From positions 36,054,757 to 36,118,756 of the forward strand of contig OZ024801.1 in assembly GCA_964017045.1 (NCBI GenBank): a stretch of DNA of 64,000 bases. Direction: 5' to 3'. The stretch is from Omphiscola glabra (lineage: Eukaryota > Mollusca > Gastropoda > Lymnaeidae). The notes under the pieces were generated by a model that was not told the origin of the DNA, ran no database searches, and worked only from the letters and a program-made list of their open reading frames with translations. Both the position numbers and the translations under genes were made by a program. This document shows positions 57,701-64,000 of this stretch, in pieces (the first letter of the stretch is position 1; every line of letters begins with the position of its first letter).

Positions 57701-60700
57701 TCCATGGCCAGCAACGTCATTGCAATTACCAGAACCAAAATGTCAACGTTTTTTGTTGTTGTTTTTTGTCATTTATCATGCACGTGCTCTAGCCGTCCCT
57801 TTATTCTTCTCAGATTTTTACCCCAGACAACCCATCACTGACATGGGCTTTGGTCAAGATGTGGTACAACAATGCTGATGCCGCCTACCACCAGGCACTG
57901 ACACATCTGGGTAAGAGATTCACAGCTGACTAACATTAATTAAATGGGTTTACAGGTGTACAAACATAGAGTAAATGATTAATAAGTGTACTGACACAGT
58001 AAATGATTAAGAACGGTACAAACATACTGTAAATGATTAACAAGGGTACAAACACACAGTAAATGATTAATAAGGGTACAAATACACATTAAATGATTAA
58101 TAAGGGTACAAACATACAGTAAATGATTAATAAGGGTACAGACATAAAATAAATTATTAATAAGGGTACAAACATACAGTAAATTATTAAAAAGGGTACA
58201 CACATACAGTAATGATTAATAAGGGTACAATCACACAGTAAATGATTAAGTGTACAAAAAACACAGTAAATGATTAAGTGTACAAACATACAGTCAATTT
58301 TTAACAAGTGTACAAACATAATAAATGATTAATAAGTGTACAAACATACAGTAAATGATTAATAAGTGTACAAACATACAATAAATGTTTAAAAAGTGTA
58401 CAAACATACAGTATGAGGCATAAAAGTAGAGTAAGGATTAGAAAAAAACATTTAAGAGTCGTATTGAAAAACAAAAAACTAAATCTATTGAAACCTTAAA
58501 TAATGAAGAAAGCAGGCAACACAATGTAAAACTCAAATTATCCAAACATACAAAAGCTTTAGTTGCCAGTGTGTGATGACATCTAATATGTCTACAATTC
58601 AAATAAATCTTTAGCTGTGCTCTAAAATGTTTAATTGTTTAACACAAGTAGTTGAAGTTCCATATATTGTTTCCTTCTAAACTTAAAAAAAAAATGTTAT
58701 TGAAAATCAGTGGTTCTGTCAGTGAATTTCAATTAGCAATAGCTTTGAGAAAATTAGCAAAGACTTTCTTAAATGCCATTGAAACCTGTAAGAAATTAAC
58801 AACCCGATCTCGAGCTGTACAGTATAACACAGTCCTTCTGTTTTGATTCCACCAAGGAAAACAATTTCACCATTTAAAAACAAACCTGGGCCATCTGGGA
58901 CCATGGGGGCGCATTGTTTATTTTACCAGCCTTTCCCACTTGATAAACAGATGCTTGAGATCAATTACCTTCAATGATAAACATTATTTACTTTTTTTTA
59001 ACTTTGAGTAAATGTTTTCAGGTATGACCCACTTGCTAATGGAAGGTGTTACCGTGGCAACTCATCGCAATCTTTCACAGTCTCATCCTATCTTCAAGCT
59101 TTTGGCACCACATTTCCTGTACCTCATTGCCATCAACACGTAAGTCTTTGAGCAGACTAAATACTTTTCAAGTCTTATTAATAAACTATTTAAATTCAAG
59201 AAATTTTAATTCAACCATAAGCCTACTTTGACCAAATGCCATTAGGATTGTGAAACTCACAAAATACACCCCCTCCCCTACTTTTTTTACCCTGATAAAT
59301 AATAATACCCATGGACAAACCTAACAATTCTGACGTGTCATTATCTAATTCAGTAAATAATTGAGAGCTATTTGATGGCAGTTGAACAGTTCAAGTGTAG
59401 AATTGTTGAACAGTTCAAGTGTAGAATTGTTGAACATTTCAAGTGTAGAATTGTTGAAAAGTTCAAGTGTAGAATTGTTGAACAGCTCAAGTATAGAATT
59501 GTTGAACAGTTTTTAAAACTAAAATTGAAAGGAAGTAGCCTGATGGAAATAAACAAAATTTTTAATTCATTAAATTTTATTTTTAAATTCCTACATTAGA
59601 GAGGCAAGAGGGCAAACTATGACAAGCAATCCTGATTAGAATGTTATTATTGTAACTATTAGTACTTTTCTTATAGCCAAAAAAGAAAAATCAATAAAAA
59701 AATTAATTTTAAATCAACAACACTGTGATATTGAGACCCCCCCCCCCCCGGTCCACAGGTCTGACCCCCACCTGGTGCACAGGTCCGACCCCCCACCTGG
59801 TGCACAGGTCTCCCCCCCCCCCCACCTTGTGCACAGGTCTTTGCCCCCCTTAGGTTTATCATTGAATTCAAGTCCTTTCAAAAGCAGATTCTTCTTATTG
59901 AACTCTTAGAAATATTTCTTGAATTAGTTGGAAAAAAAATTAGATGAAACTGAAATGTTTTGTGTTTTTTAACATTTAGCCGAGGTTTAGAGCTTTTGAT
60001 ATCAGACGGTGGATGGGTGGACAAGACCATGAACTTTGGCAATAAGGGTCTCTTTGCTCTCATCGTCAAGGGGTAAGTGCACATACAGTAACAGAACACC
60101 TACAGATTACATCCTCAGTGCACTTTGTTTTGTTAAACAATCTTAAGATCTGAGACTGACTAGAAACATTAGTTTAAGGCTAAAGTTTATTTTGAGGCTG
60201 CGACTATTCGTACCCAGGTACCAGAAGTGAGAGGTTGGGATTAAAAAAATTATTTAAAATATTATTGTTGGGTTTGTAAGACAAAATGAGGTATTGAATG
60301 GACCCGGACACGCACCGCCATTCACACCCGGATCCCATTAGACTCAATGCTATTCGGATGTCATTTGTGGTAGTTTATTTTAGTTAAACTGAAGAAGTAA
60401 GTTTACAAATGATCTTTTATTTGATACCAAATTCTTTTAGTTAAACAATCTCAAGATCTCAGACCGACTAGAAACATTAGTTTAAGGCTAAAGTTAATTT
60501 TAAGTCTAATGGGACCCGGGTGCAAATGGCGGAACGTGTCCAGGTCCATTTTGACTAATGCTATTTGGATGTCATTTGTGGTAGTTTATTTTAGTTAAAC
60601 TGAAGAATTATGTTTACAAACGTATAGTCCATTCAATTATCTTTCATTTAATACCTCATTTTGTCTTACAAACCCAACAATAATATTTTAAATAGTTTTT

Positions 60701-63488
60701 TTAATCCCAAGCTCTCACTTCGGGTACCCGGGTACAAATAGCCACTACTTTTTTTTAAATAAATCTAATGCTATTGATTTTTTAATAATTTTTCCCCAAA
60801 CTTTTATGATATAAAAAGACTTTATTTATATCAATATAACTAGACTAAACATGTGATGCCTTGAAAGATAAGACAAGTTTTGCTTAAATAGCTTTAGAAG
60901 TGGTTAATTGCAAATTTTATTTTCATATTTACAGTTTTAACAGTTGGAGAATAGATGTAGATGGGACACTACCGGAAGACTTGAAGAGAAGAGGGGTATG
61001 TATTGTCCTAATAACTCATACATGCCTCTATTTTAAATTACACTGAGGTCATCTTTTTGGGGCTTTTTTGGTTCAGAGAAGATTAAAATATGATTATCAA
61101 GAGAAATGATTATCTATTGAATGATTTTAGCCATGCCCCTCAGCTGATGAATGTATCAGATTTTTAAACATAGTTTTGAATATTGTAATATCATTTTGAT
61201 TTTTTAATCTGTTTTTATTTGTGCATGGAAAGCCTTTCTTATAATTTGTCTAATGATATGTCTATCATTGGGACATGATACTGAAAATGTATCTAGAAAT
61301 ATTTGGACTAAGATGGTTTCAAAAATTGCTGGATTAATTTATCACATTTAAGTAAAAAAATATTTGACGTTGAGATATGAAAATACACCTAGAGCAATAG
61401 AGTTTTCAGTATTACAAAAGTTAAAATTTGTTGTGTCTTGTTTCCCCTGTTTTGACCCCACAGCTGGATGACACCAGTGTTCTCCCTTGCTATCACTTCA
61501 GAGATGATGCGTTGCTGTTGTATGCTGCTATAAAAAAATATGTGAAAGCATATGTGGATCTGTACTACCGTAAGTTGTTTTCAATTGTAATTTTTAAAAT
61601 TATGGATTTTATATGGAATAACAAAATGGCTAGCTTTAGAAAATAAATCATAATGTTTTTAATTCACGTCTGCTTTTGTTCCTTTAAAAAACTCAGATTT
61701 ATTATATCTATAAATGTTGGACTGGAATGGAATTTAAATTTACTCCATTATAAAACTTAAATGAAAATGAAATCCATTCATATCACTAATATTTTACTCT
61801 CATGGTTGTTTTATTGCTTCTCTTTTACTCATCCAGCCACTCCTAATTTGTTGGAGGAGGACAATGAAATACAGAGCTGGGTCCAAGAGTTGGTCAAGCC
61901 ACGAAACAAATCAACTGGTGGGGTTGGAATTTTGGTGAGATTTAAAGAACAATGTGTCCTGTAATTTAAAATAGTTGTAAACACCTGTTTTGATAGCATT
62001 CTTAGAAACTTTTTTATCAGATTAAGTTTTAATATCTTTTCCAAAAGTAAAATAATCTGATAAAACAACAAACGTCAGATGGCCTAAATGTAGCCTAAAC
62101 GTAGCCTAAATGTAGCCTAAACGTAGCCTAAATGTAGCCTATATTTTCAAAAAACCTATCACTAATAAAGTTATTACTATGTTTTATGGCTCACTCATTA
62201 GACACTTTGATACATTTGAGTTAGACATCACCCAAATTTTGAAGGAAGAAATCAGAAAGAAAAAACACAACTCCCTGTTCTTCATAGCCTACCGCTATCA
62301 CATAATTTGACCCATTGAATACCACAATTCAGCATGAAAACCTGACTAATCTTGGCATATTTTTTGTTAATAAGGCGGTACAAAGTTTTTAGTTTAATTT
62401 TGAAACATCAGACTAAGGCGTTTTCTTGCTTTTTTTCTTGTGTATTGTGTTCCAAACTTCAATGCACAAACTGTAGAAGAATTTCTAGAAATGGTGGGCT
62501 GATGTACACCTTACACACCTGTGTAGCTGGTGGGCTAATGTTCACCTTACACACCAGTGTAGCTGGTAGGCTGATCCTCACCTTACACACCTTTGTAGCT
62601 GGTGGGCTGATGTTCACCCCAAACCCAAGTAACTTCCATTACTTACCTTTGGCTTTAGGTGCAATATTGTTTTTGTGGATATTGTATAGGAGAAATTTGT
62701 TCCAGACTTTTTTTAAAAAAGAAAGCCTGACGAATAATTGGACTGTATGCCATCATCTAAACACTGGAATATACAAATATAGGTCAATGGTCTTTTTTGT
62801 TAATTATTAAAAAAGTATTTAATCCTTAATGACCAGATTTTTCTACATTTACTCAGGGAGTTCCAGGCAATGGGAGGATAACAACGAATGCTCAGCTGGA
62901 ACAGATAGTCACATGTATCATCTACACCTGCAGCATATCCCACGCCTCAACAAATTTTCCCCAGTATGAGGAATATGCCTTCCCTCCCAATTACCCAGGA
63001 CTTTTGAGAGGAAAACCTCCAAGTGACACTGTAAGACCTTATGACTTTTGCTTGTTTCATTTAAGCAGTTATTGATGTCTTTAAGATACAGCAATGAAGA
63101 CATCATCAACATCTTTCAGTACAACCCACCAGGTCTTGTAAAATCAAACTCATTTAATTAAACCAAATTGAATAGTTAAATAACTTAGCAAGGGACTGTA
63201 ACACAATTTCACTGTGTATTTAAATATCTTTTTATGTATGAGTCAATTAAACTCTTATAAAATAACAAAAAATCACAATCTCATTTCTATTTTTGAGACT
63301 ATATTTATTTATTTCCTAAAGAAAACCGTGATCACAGAGAGAGATATCCTCAACAGCTTGCCAGATAGGCCAACCACTTTAGACATCATGATAGTCACCA
63401 AGATACTTAGTGCCAAAGGAACCAAAAGCATTGGAGATTTTGAAGTACAGTATATATTTGATCCAGCAGCTCGAGAAATTGTGGACGA
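33663..63488 (+). CDS. Animal lipoxygenase, catalytic domain, multi-exon, partial at both ends
   Basis: Lipoxygenases are non-haem iron dioxygenases that add O2 to polyunsaturated fatty acids such as arachidonate. Thirteen exons, with two alternative versions of the second, join with consistent phases into about 472 residues collinear with the catalytic domain of animal 5-LOX-type enzymes. Iron ligands visible in the joined chain are His199 and His204 (THLGMTH), His388 and Asn392 (SHASTN). The HPIFKLL block and the INT block are present. The C-terminal Ile ligand, the PLAT domain and the start codon are not seen; the last exon ends on a GTAAGT donor, so the gene continues beyond 64000. Introns in the 5' half are 1.9-6.8 kb and full of minisatellites; those in the 3' half are mostly shorter. 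Subtype and stereospecificity cannot be fixed from sequence alone. Confidence 0.93.
33708..34423. other. Lipoxygenase intron, left part
   Basis: Contains the dispersed repeat at 33867-33995; otherwise nothing recognised. Confidence 0.6.
33867..33995 (+). repeat. Diverged copy of the 29505 dispersed repeat
   Basis: GGTAATTGCACGCTGCTGGT, CTCACCCTAACCCCGAACCC and GGACCACAGAAGCACATTAG follow in the same order as at 29505-29775 but with a much shorter middle. Confidence 0.55.
34424..34594. repeat. 28-bp tandem repeat, about 6 copies
   Basis: Core CATGGCCATGTCTTGCAATC; contains the palindrome CATGGCCATG. Confidence 0.93.
34737..34836. repeat. 14-bp tandem repeat, about 7 copies
   Basis: Unit GACGACCATTTTCT, some shortened. 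Confidence 0.9.
34837..35154. other. Intron spacer with short direct duplicates
   Basis: CTGTGTACCTGGCTTGTGCA-type segments are repeated about three times (34980-35100). Confidence 0.55.
35155..35350. repeat. 45-bp tandem repeat with CRE motif, about 4.5 copies
   Basis: Core TTCGCCCTAATCCCACATGA; the perfect CRE palindrome TGACGTCA occurs at 35203, 35248, 35293 and 35338, exactly 45 bp apart. Confidence 0.94.
35507..35872. repeat. 30-bp minisatellite, 12 copies
   Basis: Core CACAAAGTTTGGTCCAGCGC; very homogeneous, open in most frames because the unit is divisible by 3. Confidence 0.96.
35873..36969. other. Intron spacer, nothing recognised
   Basis: About 1.1 kb of apparently unique intron sequence; no exon or element supported. 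Confidence 0.5.
36970..38275. repeat. 30-bp minisatellite, about 43 copies, with 392-bp higher-order unit
   Basis: Core GTCTTGCACAATGAGATAAA. A variant unit with GATAATAATCTATACAC occurs at about 37151, 37394, 37515, 37667, 37907 and 38059; spacings 152, 240, 152 give a 392-bp higher-order period. Confidence 0.97.
38474..39142. repeat. 17-bp minisatellite, about 39 copies
   Basis: Unit CTTGGTGGGCCACTGCT, with GATGCGTCT and GATGGCCCA variants grouped in blocks. 17 is not divisible by 3, yet frames stay open because no phase of the unit contains a stop. Confidence 0.96.
39328..39546. repeat. About 42-bp tandem repeat, 5 copies
   Basis: Core GACTACGTCTTTGACCTGGC. Confidence 0.9.
39838..40104 (+). 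repeat. 41-bp minisatellite containing the 3' splice site and start of a lipoxygenase exon
   Basis: Core TTTCAGTGGGACATTGTCAC. The last unit is the real acceptor and first six codons of the exon at 40087. AG ends of units fall at 39855, 39896, 39937, 39978, 40045 and 40086 (41-bp steps, one 26-bp partial unit with TTCAT at 40004). Flank of the unit: GTTGTTAAATGTAACTCCAT. Confidence 0.95.
40087..40218 (+). CDS. Lipoxygenase exon b, alternative copy 1 (44 codons)
   Basis: Acceptor TTTCAG, donor GTTAGT, phase 0-0. It encodes a helix beginning WDIVTLKAKLIA and ending STFHKPK. It is homologous to the exon at 47020-47148 (about 60 percent identical residues by eye, one residue longer), so the two are tandem-duplicated alternative exons. 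Its first 18 bases and acceptor are part of the upstream 41-bp minisatellite. Confidence 0.85.
40219..40599. other. Lipoxygenase intron, nothing recognised
   Basis: Intronic sequence following alternative exon copy 1; T-rich, with a TTATTTATTTATT patch near 40300. Confidence 0.55.
40600..40936. repeat. 49-bp minisatellite, about 7 copies
   Basis: Core GGTCTTGTGTAAGTAACAGC; each unit carries GTAAGT followed closely by AACAG. Confidence 0.94.
41196..41566. repeat. 22-bp minisatellite, about 17 copies
   Basis: Core TTATCCATAAACCCAATTTC; near-perfect except at both ends. Confidence 0.96.
41940..42176. repeat. 20-bp minisatellite, about 12 copies
   Basis: Unit GGTCCACGAGCCGTATCAAC. Confidence 0.95.
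42432..42592. repeat. 33-bp tandem repeat, about 5 copies
   Basis: Core GTAATACAGTATCAGTATTG. Confidence 0.92.
42593..43221. other. Intron spacer before LINE fragment
   Basis: No gene recognised; open frames near 42721-43098 have no domain. Confidence 0.5.
43222..43765 (+). mobile_element. CR1/L2/Jockey-type LINE 3' fragment, degenerate
   Basis: Translation gives SRLDYCNS, a stop, then QKVQNSTARIVSRKKKSD, HITPVLRDLHWVP and RKSFRKHLKTCLFNRFD, the C-terminal tail of CR1/L2/Jockey-like reverse transcriptases (LDYCNSL...LQ.VQN.AAR....HITP.L..LHWLPV). One stop after LDYCNSCL and one where NSLP is expected after Trp (TAG) show decay. It ends in an (AATC)n-like tail at about 43745-43765, typical of the group. 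5'-truncated, in the lipoxygenase intron. Confidence 0.85.
43786..44012. repeat. 25-bp minisatellite, about 9 copies
   Basis: Core ATCATAGTCTCGTACTCGAC. Confidence 0.94.
44125..44272. repeat. 21-bp tandem repeat, about 6 copies
   Basis: Core GGGATGCAAGGTGGTATTTC. Confidence 0.9.
44497..44762. repeat. 18-bp minisatellite, about 14 copies
   Basis: Unit GTGAGGCCCGTTAGGAGA, perfect on the left and diverged on the right; each unit carries GTGAGG, and most left units GAGAGTGAGG. Confidence 0.95.
44763..45344. other. Intron spacer
   Basis: G-run near 45009-45020 and (TA)n near 45062-45076; no gene. Confidence 0.5.
45345..45690. repeat. 31-bp minisatellite, about 11 copies
   Basis: Core GTCTCGTACACGCTATTCAC; six near-identical units, then diverged ones. 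Confidence 0.94.
45806..46132 (+). repeat. 27-bp minisatellite with CAG|GTGAG motifs, about 12 copies
   Basis: Core CCCGGCAGGTGAGACCCTGG. About six units keep CAGGTGAG intact, preceded by a C/T-rich stretch, the form of a recursive splice point. Located in the intron between the two alternative lipoxygenase exons. Confidence 0.94.
46133..46819. other. Intron spacer
   Basis: C-run near 46622-46638; no supported exon. Confidence 0.5.
46820..46952. repeat. About 35-bp imperfect tandem repeat, about 3 copies
   Basis: Core GCCTGTGTACTCGCAGCTTG, just upstream of alternative exon copy 2. Confidence 0.8.
47020..47148 (+). CDS. Lipoxygenase exon b, alternative copy 2 (43 codons)
   Basis: Acceptor CTCCAG, donor GTCAGT, phase 0-0. 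It encodes WDIVKTKMKLIA through TIFNKPK, the same segment as the exon at 40087 with many substitutions but a shared frame of W, D, I, V, GEW, SL, LTN, YTE, F and KPK residues. Either copy joins in frame to the exons before and after; inclusion of both would also keep frame but duplicate the helix. Confidence 0.87.
47200..47440. repeat. 23-bp minisatellite, about 9-10 copies
   Basis: Core TTTTAGAACAATCGTAGTCT, starting about 50 bp after the donor of the exon at 47020. Confidence 0.94.
47523..47920. repeat. 25-bp minisatellite, about 15 copies
   Basis: Core ACAATATTTCTTTTGTCTGC, almost perfect and strongly pyrimidine-rich on the sense strand; open in all three plus frames. Confidence 0.96.
47921..48347. 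other. Intron spacer before MITE
   Basis: Nothing recognised. Confidence 0.5.
48356..48825. mobile_element. hAT-type MITE with 8-bp target duplication
   Basis: 470-bp non-coding element whose ends TAGTGATGGGACGAT and ATCGTCCCATCACTA are exact inverted repeats. Subterminal regions are rich in GATTCCGATACGATT-like motifs in both orientations. ATTCTTAG flanks it directly on both sides (48348-48355 and 48826-48833), the 8-bp duplication expected of hAT elements. It lies in the intron before the exon at 49085. Perfect ends suggest a fairly recent insertion. Confidence 0.93.
49085..49182 (+). CDS. Lipoxygenase exon c
   Basis: Acceptor GCCAG, donor GTAAGT, phase 0 to 2. It encodes GADRWSNDLYFGLQR and on to RLVTAIPE, matching the W..D..FG......NP.LI....PE stretch of animal lipoxygenases near the substrate-pocket entrance. 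The split codon gives Lys with the next exon. Confidence 0.9.
49236..49604. repeat. 36-bp minisatellite, about 10 copies
   Basis: Core GTGCTACCCTGACATGGGGT, beginning about 50 bp after the donor of the exon at 49085; open on both strands. Confidence 0.95.
49655..49842. repeat. 23-bp minisatellite, about 8 copies
   Basis: Core CACACGAAATGCCCGTAAAT. Confidence 0.94.
49843..50559. other. Intron spacer
   Basis: Degenerate GTGTA/TACG-rich sequence near 50320-50480; no gene. Confidence 0.5.
50560..50714. repeat. 26-bp tandem repeat, about 5 copies
   Basis: Core ACCCAAGTGTTACAAGATGA. Confidence 0.9.
51075..51306 (+). repeat. 20-bp minisatellite, about 12 copies, two GTGAGT-like motifs per unit
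   Basis: Unit GTGAGTCGTGGTGAGTCTTA. Sense-strand 5' splice-site-like hexamers recur every about 10 bp. Confidence 0.95.
51408..52058. repeat. 50-bp minisatellite, 13 copies
   Basis: Core CCAGACTTGAAGAAGGCAGT, with TTAAGGGCTT or TTACGGGCTT variants. Confidence 0.96.
52275..52462. repeat. 32-bp minisatellite, about 6 copies
   Basis: Core ATACAACACTGAGTTGTAAT; each unit includes the small hairpin ACAAC...GTTGT. Confidence 0.93.
52463..53205. other. Intron spacer
   Basis: No exon or element recognised. Confidence 0.5.
53206..53622. repeat. 27-bp minisatellite, about 15 copies
   Basis: Core AATGCGAGGCCTTTGGTACG; insertions of one T/A in some units shift frame, giving overlapping open frames. 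Confidence 0.95.
53705..54050. repeat. 31-bp minisatellite, 11 copies, virtually perfect
   Basis: Core AACCCAAATCGCTTTGTTGA followed by CCTTCAGTCGT; no substitutions seen between internal units, indicating very recent expansion. Confidence 0.96.
54158..54368. repeat. 46-bp tandem repeat, about 4 copies
   Basis: Core ATCACACAGACGGCACCACA. Confidence 0.93.
54575..54707 (+). CDS. Lipoxygenase exon d
   Basis: Acceptor CCACAG, donor GTAAGT, phase 2 to 0. It encodes LPVTDELLKPFLEE through CDLEILEGLPVRDDFF, the LPVT....L and D.E.L.G motifs of the family. The last 7-10 codons and the donor are the first unit of a 39-bp minisatellite running into the intron, so alternative donors are possible. Confidence 0.92.
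54680..54985 (+). repeat. 39-bp minisatellite containing a lipoxygenase exon end and 5' splice site
   Basis: About 8 units with core GGGTTGCCAGTCAGGGATGC and TTTGTTGTAAGT. The first unit is coding (GLPVRDDFF) and holds the real donor at 54708. Further GTAAGT donors stand at 54779, 54857, 54896 and 54935; other units have GTATGG (54747), GTACGC (54818) or GTAATG (54974). A 7-bp deletion in the third unit breaks the 13-codon frame. Confidence 0.95.
55308..55486. repeat. 16-bp degenerate tandem repeat, about 10 copies
   Basis: Unit GTTAAGTGACAACTCT with substitutions and insertions. Confidence 0.87.
55606..55701 (+). CDS. Lipoxygenase exon e (32 codons)
   Basis: Acceptor AACAG, donor GTAGGT, phase 0-0. 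It encodes LCTPIGLFFVDDKNQLRP followed by IAIQLFQKPGPGNP, the conserved P-I-A-I-Q-L block of lipoxygenases. Confidence 0.93.
55702..56219. other. Lipoxygenase intron e-f, left part
   Basis: Nothing recognised; an 84-codon frame (55856-56110) carries no domain. Confidence 0.5.
56220..56314. repeat. 20-bp tandem repeat, about 5 copies
   Basis: Unit TTTCTCATGAGACCATCCAT; contains the palindrome TCTCATGAGA. Confidence 0.92.
56315..57813. other. Lipoxygenase intron e-f, right part
   Basis: AT-rich intronic sequence; no element recognised. Confidence 0.55.
57814..57910 (+). CDS. Lipoxygenase exon f, first iron-ligand His
   Basis: Acceptor CTCAG, donor GTAAGA, phase 0 to 1. It encodes IFTPDNPSLTWALVKMWY and then NNADAAYHQALTHL. 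The final TH is the first iron ligand (residue 199 of the joined fragment). This is the W..AK.W...AD...H....H block of the family. Confidence 0.95.
57945..58425. repeat. About 30-bp degenerate minisatellite, about 16 copies
   Basis: Core GTACAAACATACAGTAAATG, with ATTAATAAGG or ATTAATAAGT linkers and frequent deletions; starts 35 bp after the exon f donor. Confidence 0.92.
58426..59021. other. Lipoxygenase intron f-g, right part
   Basis: Nothing recognised. Confidence 0.55.
59022..59139 (+). CDS. Lipoxygenase exon g, second iron-ligand His and HPIFKLL block
   Basis: Acceptor TTCAG, donor GTAAGT, phase 1 to 2. It begins GMTHLLMEG: this His lies five residues after the His ending the previous exon, the spacing of the two helix-borne iron ligands. 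SHPIFKLLAPHFLYLIAIN follows, strongly diagnostic. The usual Arg after PH.. is Leu here. Confidence 0.96.
59376..59512. repeat. 24-bp tandem repeat, about 5.5 copies
   Basis: Core GAACAGTTCAAGTGTAGAAT. Confidence 0.92.
59735..59852. repeat. C-rich imperfect tandem repeat
   Basis: Units around CACCTGGTGCACAGGTCTGA separated by C-runs; about 4 copies. Confidence 0.85.
59980..60072 (+). CDS. Lipoxygenase exon h
   Basis: Acceptor TTTAG, donor GTAAGT, phase 2 to 2. It completes the INT motif and continues RGLELLISDGGWVDKTMNF. Aligned by eye, the Thr after DK occupies the site that is Ala in S- and Gly in R-specific animal lipoxygenases. The Arg of the usual AREqLI motif is Leu. Confidence 0.92.
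60134..60498. repeat. Direct duplicate around the foldback element
   Basis: A block with CTAGAAACATTAGTTTAAGG occurs at about 60134-60196, outside the left arm, and again at about 60443-60498, inside the element, suggesting a rearranged or composite insertion. Confidence 0.7.
60199..60744. mobile_element. Inverted-repeat (foldback/MITE-like) element
   Basis: Arms of about 105 bp (60199-60305 and 60636-60744) are imperfect reverse complements: TTGGGATTAAAAAAATTATT and ATTATTGTTGGGTTTGTAAG on the left have their complements on the right, and the ends read G.GACTATTCGTACCC versus GGGTACAAATAGCCAC. Inner segments (TTTGTGGTAGTTTATTTTAG) are directly duplicated at about 60364 and 60574. Lies between lipoxygenase exons h and i. 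Confidence 0.8.
60935..60995 (+). CDS. Lipoxygenase exon i
   Basis: Acceptor TACAG, donor GTATGT, phase 2 to 0. It encodes FNSWRIDVDGTLPEDLKRRG, corresponding to the P..L..RG segment before the Y.YRDD motif. An inverted-repeat element lies in the intron before it. Confidence 0.9.
60996..61463. other. Lipoxygenase intron i-j
   Basis: Nothing recognised beyond AT-rich intron. Confidence 0.6.
61464..61569 (+). CDS. Lipoxygenase exon j
   Basis: Acceptor CCACAG, donor GTAAGT, phase 0 to 1. It encodes LDDTSVLPCYHFRDDALLLY, then AAIKKYVKAYVDLYY, the Y.(Y/F)RDD.L..W.AI...V...Y block of lipoxygenases, with Tyr in place of the usual Trp. Confidence 0.94.
61837..61934 (+). CDS. Lipoxygenase exon k
   Basis: Acceptor TCCAG, donor GTGAGA, phase 1 to 0. 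It encodes TPNLLEEDNEIQSWVQELVK, then PRNKSTGGVGIL. This matches the D.E.Q.W..E segment that leads to the G.P.....L stretch. Confidence 0.92.
62078..62147. repeat. 11-bp tandem repeat, about 6 copies
   Basis: Unit CCTAAATGTAG alternating with CCTAAACGTAG. Confidence 0.9.
62495..62626. repeat. About 37-bp tandem repeat, about 3.5 copies
   Basis: Core CACCTTACACACCTGTGTAG. Confidence 0.88.
62857..63030 (+). CDS. Lipoxygenase exon l, third His and Asn iron ligands
   Basis: Acceptor CTCAG, donor GTAAGA, phase 0-0, 58 codons. It contains TNAQLEQIVTCIIYTCS and then ISHASTNFPQYEEYAFPPN: His388 and Asn392 of the fragment are the iron ligands of the S..HA..NF.QY motif. It ends LLRGKPPSDT, matching the R.PPP segment. 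Confidence 0.96.
63322..63488 (+). CDS. Lipoxygenase exon m (last in window)
   Basis: Acceptor TAAAG, donor GTAAGT, phase 0 to 2. It encodes TERDILNSLPDRPTTLDIMI through DPAAREIVD, the LPD block after the PPP segment. At least one more exon with the C-terminal Ile must lie beyond 64000. Confidence 0.93.
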
Positions 63489-63784
63489 GTAAGTTAGCGT
63501 TTATAGTGGAGCATTTGCATTAAATAATGAATTAGGTGGTTATTGTTTTTTTAACAAAACAATTAAATTGGGCTCTAAACTTAAAAAAATAGAATCTTAC
63601 AGATAAAGTTATTGCTTACTGCCACAAGTTATGTTTATTACATGTTATTTTAACAATGCTGTATTTTATTTTAGAAATTCCTTTCTTTCTATAAAGTTTA
63701 ATATGCTATATTTATTTTTTGGGCATGCCACCTAATGGTGAATTTTGAGATAATTTTTTTTAAAGTAACTTTGAGTTGGAAATT
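63489..63784. other. Lipoxygenase intron after exon m
   Basis: AT-rich, nothing recognised. Confidence 0.55.
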
Positions 63785-64000
63785 GTAAATGACATTATTA
63801 TTCTTATTATAAGTTGTCTTAAATGACATTATTTTTATTATTATAAGTTGTCTTAAATGACATTATTATTATTATTATTATTATTATAAGTTGTCTTAAG
63901 TGACATTATTATTATAAGTTGTCTTAAATGACATTATTATTATTATAAGTTGTCTTAAATGACATCTATTATTATTCTTATAAGTTATCTTATATGACAT
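63785..64000. repeat. About 28-bp tandem repeat with TTA microsatellite, to window edge
   Basis: Core AAGTTGTCTTAAATGACATT followed by variable (ATT)n; about 7 copies, continuing beyond the window. Confidence 0.92.

Larger units (their letters stand above)
61935..62856. other. Lipoxygenase intron k-l
   Basis: Contains two short arrays (62078 and 62495); a 152-codon frame at 62352-62810 runs through them without domain and is not called. Confidence 0.6.

Overview
Eukaryotic (animal) genomic window. It has no bacterial-type gene layout. It contains one large intron-rich gene on the + strand with GT-AG introns, several degraded transposable elements of animal type, and an extraordinary load of minisatellites. 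The lipoxygenase type, the LINE families and the repeat style suggest an invertebrate, probably a lophotrochozoan such as a gastropod mollusc. The taxon is inferred and not proven.

The gene: from 33663 to the right edge runs an animal lipoxygenase (arachidonate-lipoxygenase family). I could join 13 exons (plus one alternative copy of the second) whose splice phases all agree, giving about 472 residues of catalytic domain. Four iron ligands are visible: the His pair around the 57910/59022 intron, and His plus Asn in the exon at 62857. The N-terminal PLAT domain, the start codon and the C-terminal end with the expected terminal Ile are not in the window or were not recognised. Two homologous, phase-identical copies of the second exon (40087-40218 and 47020-47148) look like mutually exclusive alternative exons.

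Layout: 1-33.6 kb holds no recognisable host exon. It is wall-to-wall tandem arrays (units about 14 to 50 bp, up to about 64 copies), interrupted by a 5'-truncated LINE (7669-8917, minus), a degraded hAT transposon (28616-29869) with a nested element, and dispersed short repeats. 33.7-54.5 kb holds the first four lipoxygenase exons, counting both alternatives, in long introns equally full of arrays, with a LINE 3' fragment (about 43222-43765) and a clean hAT-type MITE (48356-48825). From 54.5 kb on, introns become shorter and arrays sparse, although a second inverted-repeat element sits at about 60199-60744.

Most notable: minisatellites have captured real splice junctions twice. One array upstream of the exon at 40087 multiplies its 3' splice site plus its first six codons. 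Another at the end of the exon at 54575 multiplies the last codons plus the 5' splice site in a 39-bp (13-codon) unit. Other arrays carry tandem 5' splice-site or recursive-splicing-like motifs, CRE motifs or E-boxes. Long open frames in the arrays are products of unit lengths divisible by three or of stop-free units, and I do not call them genes.
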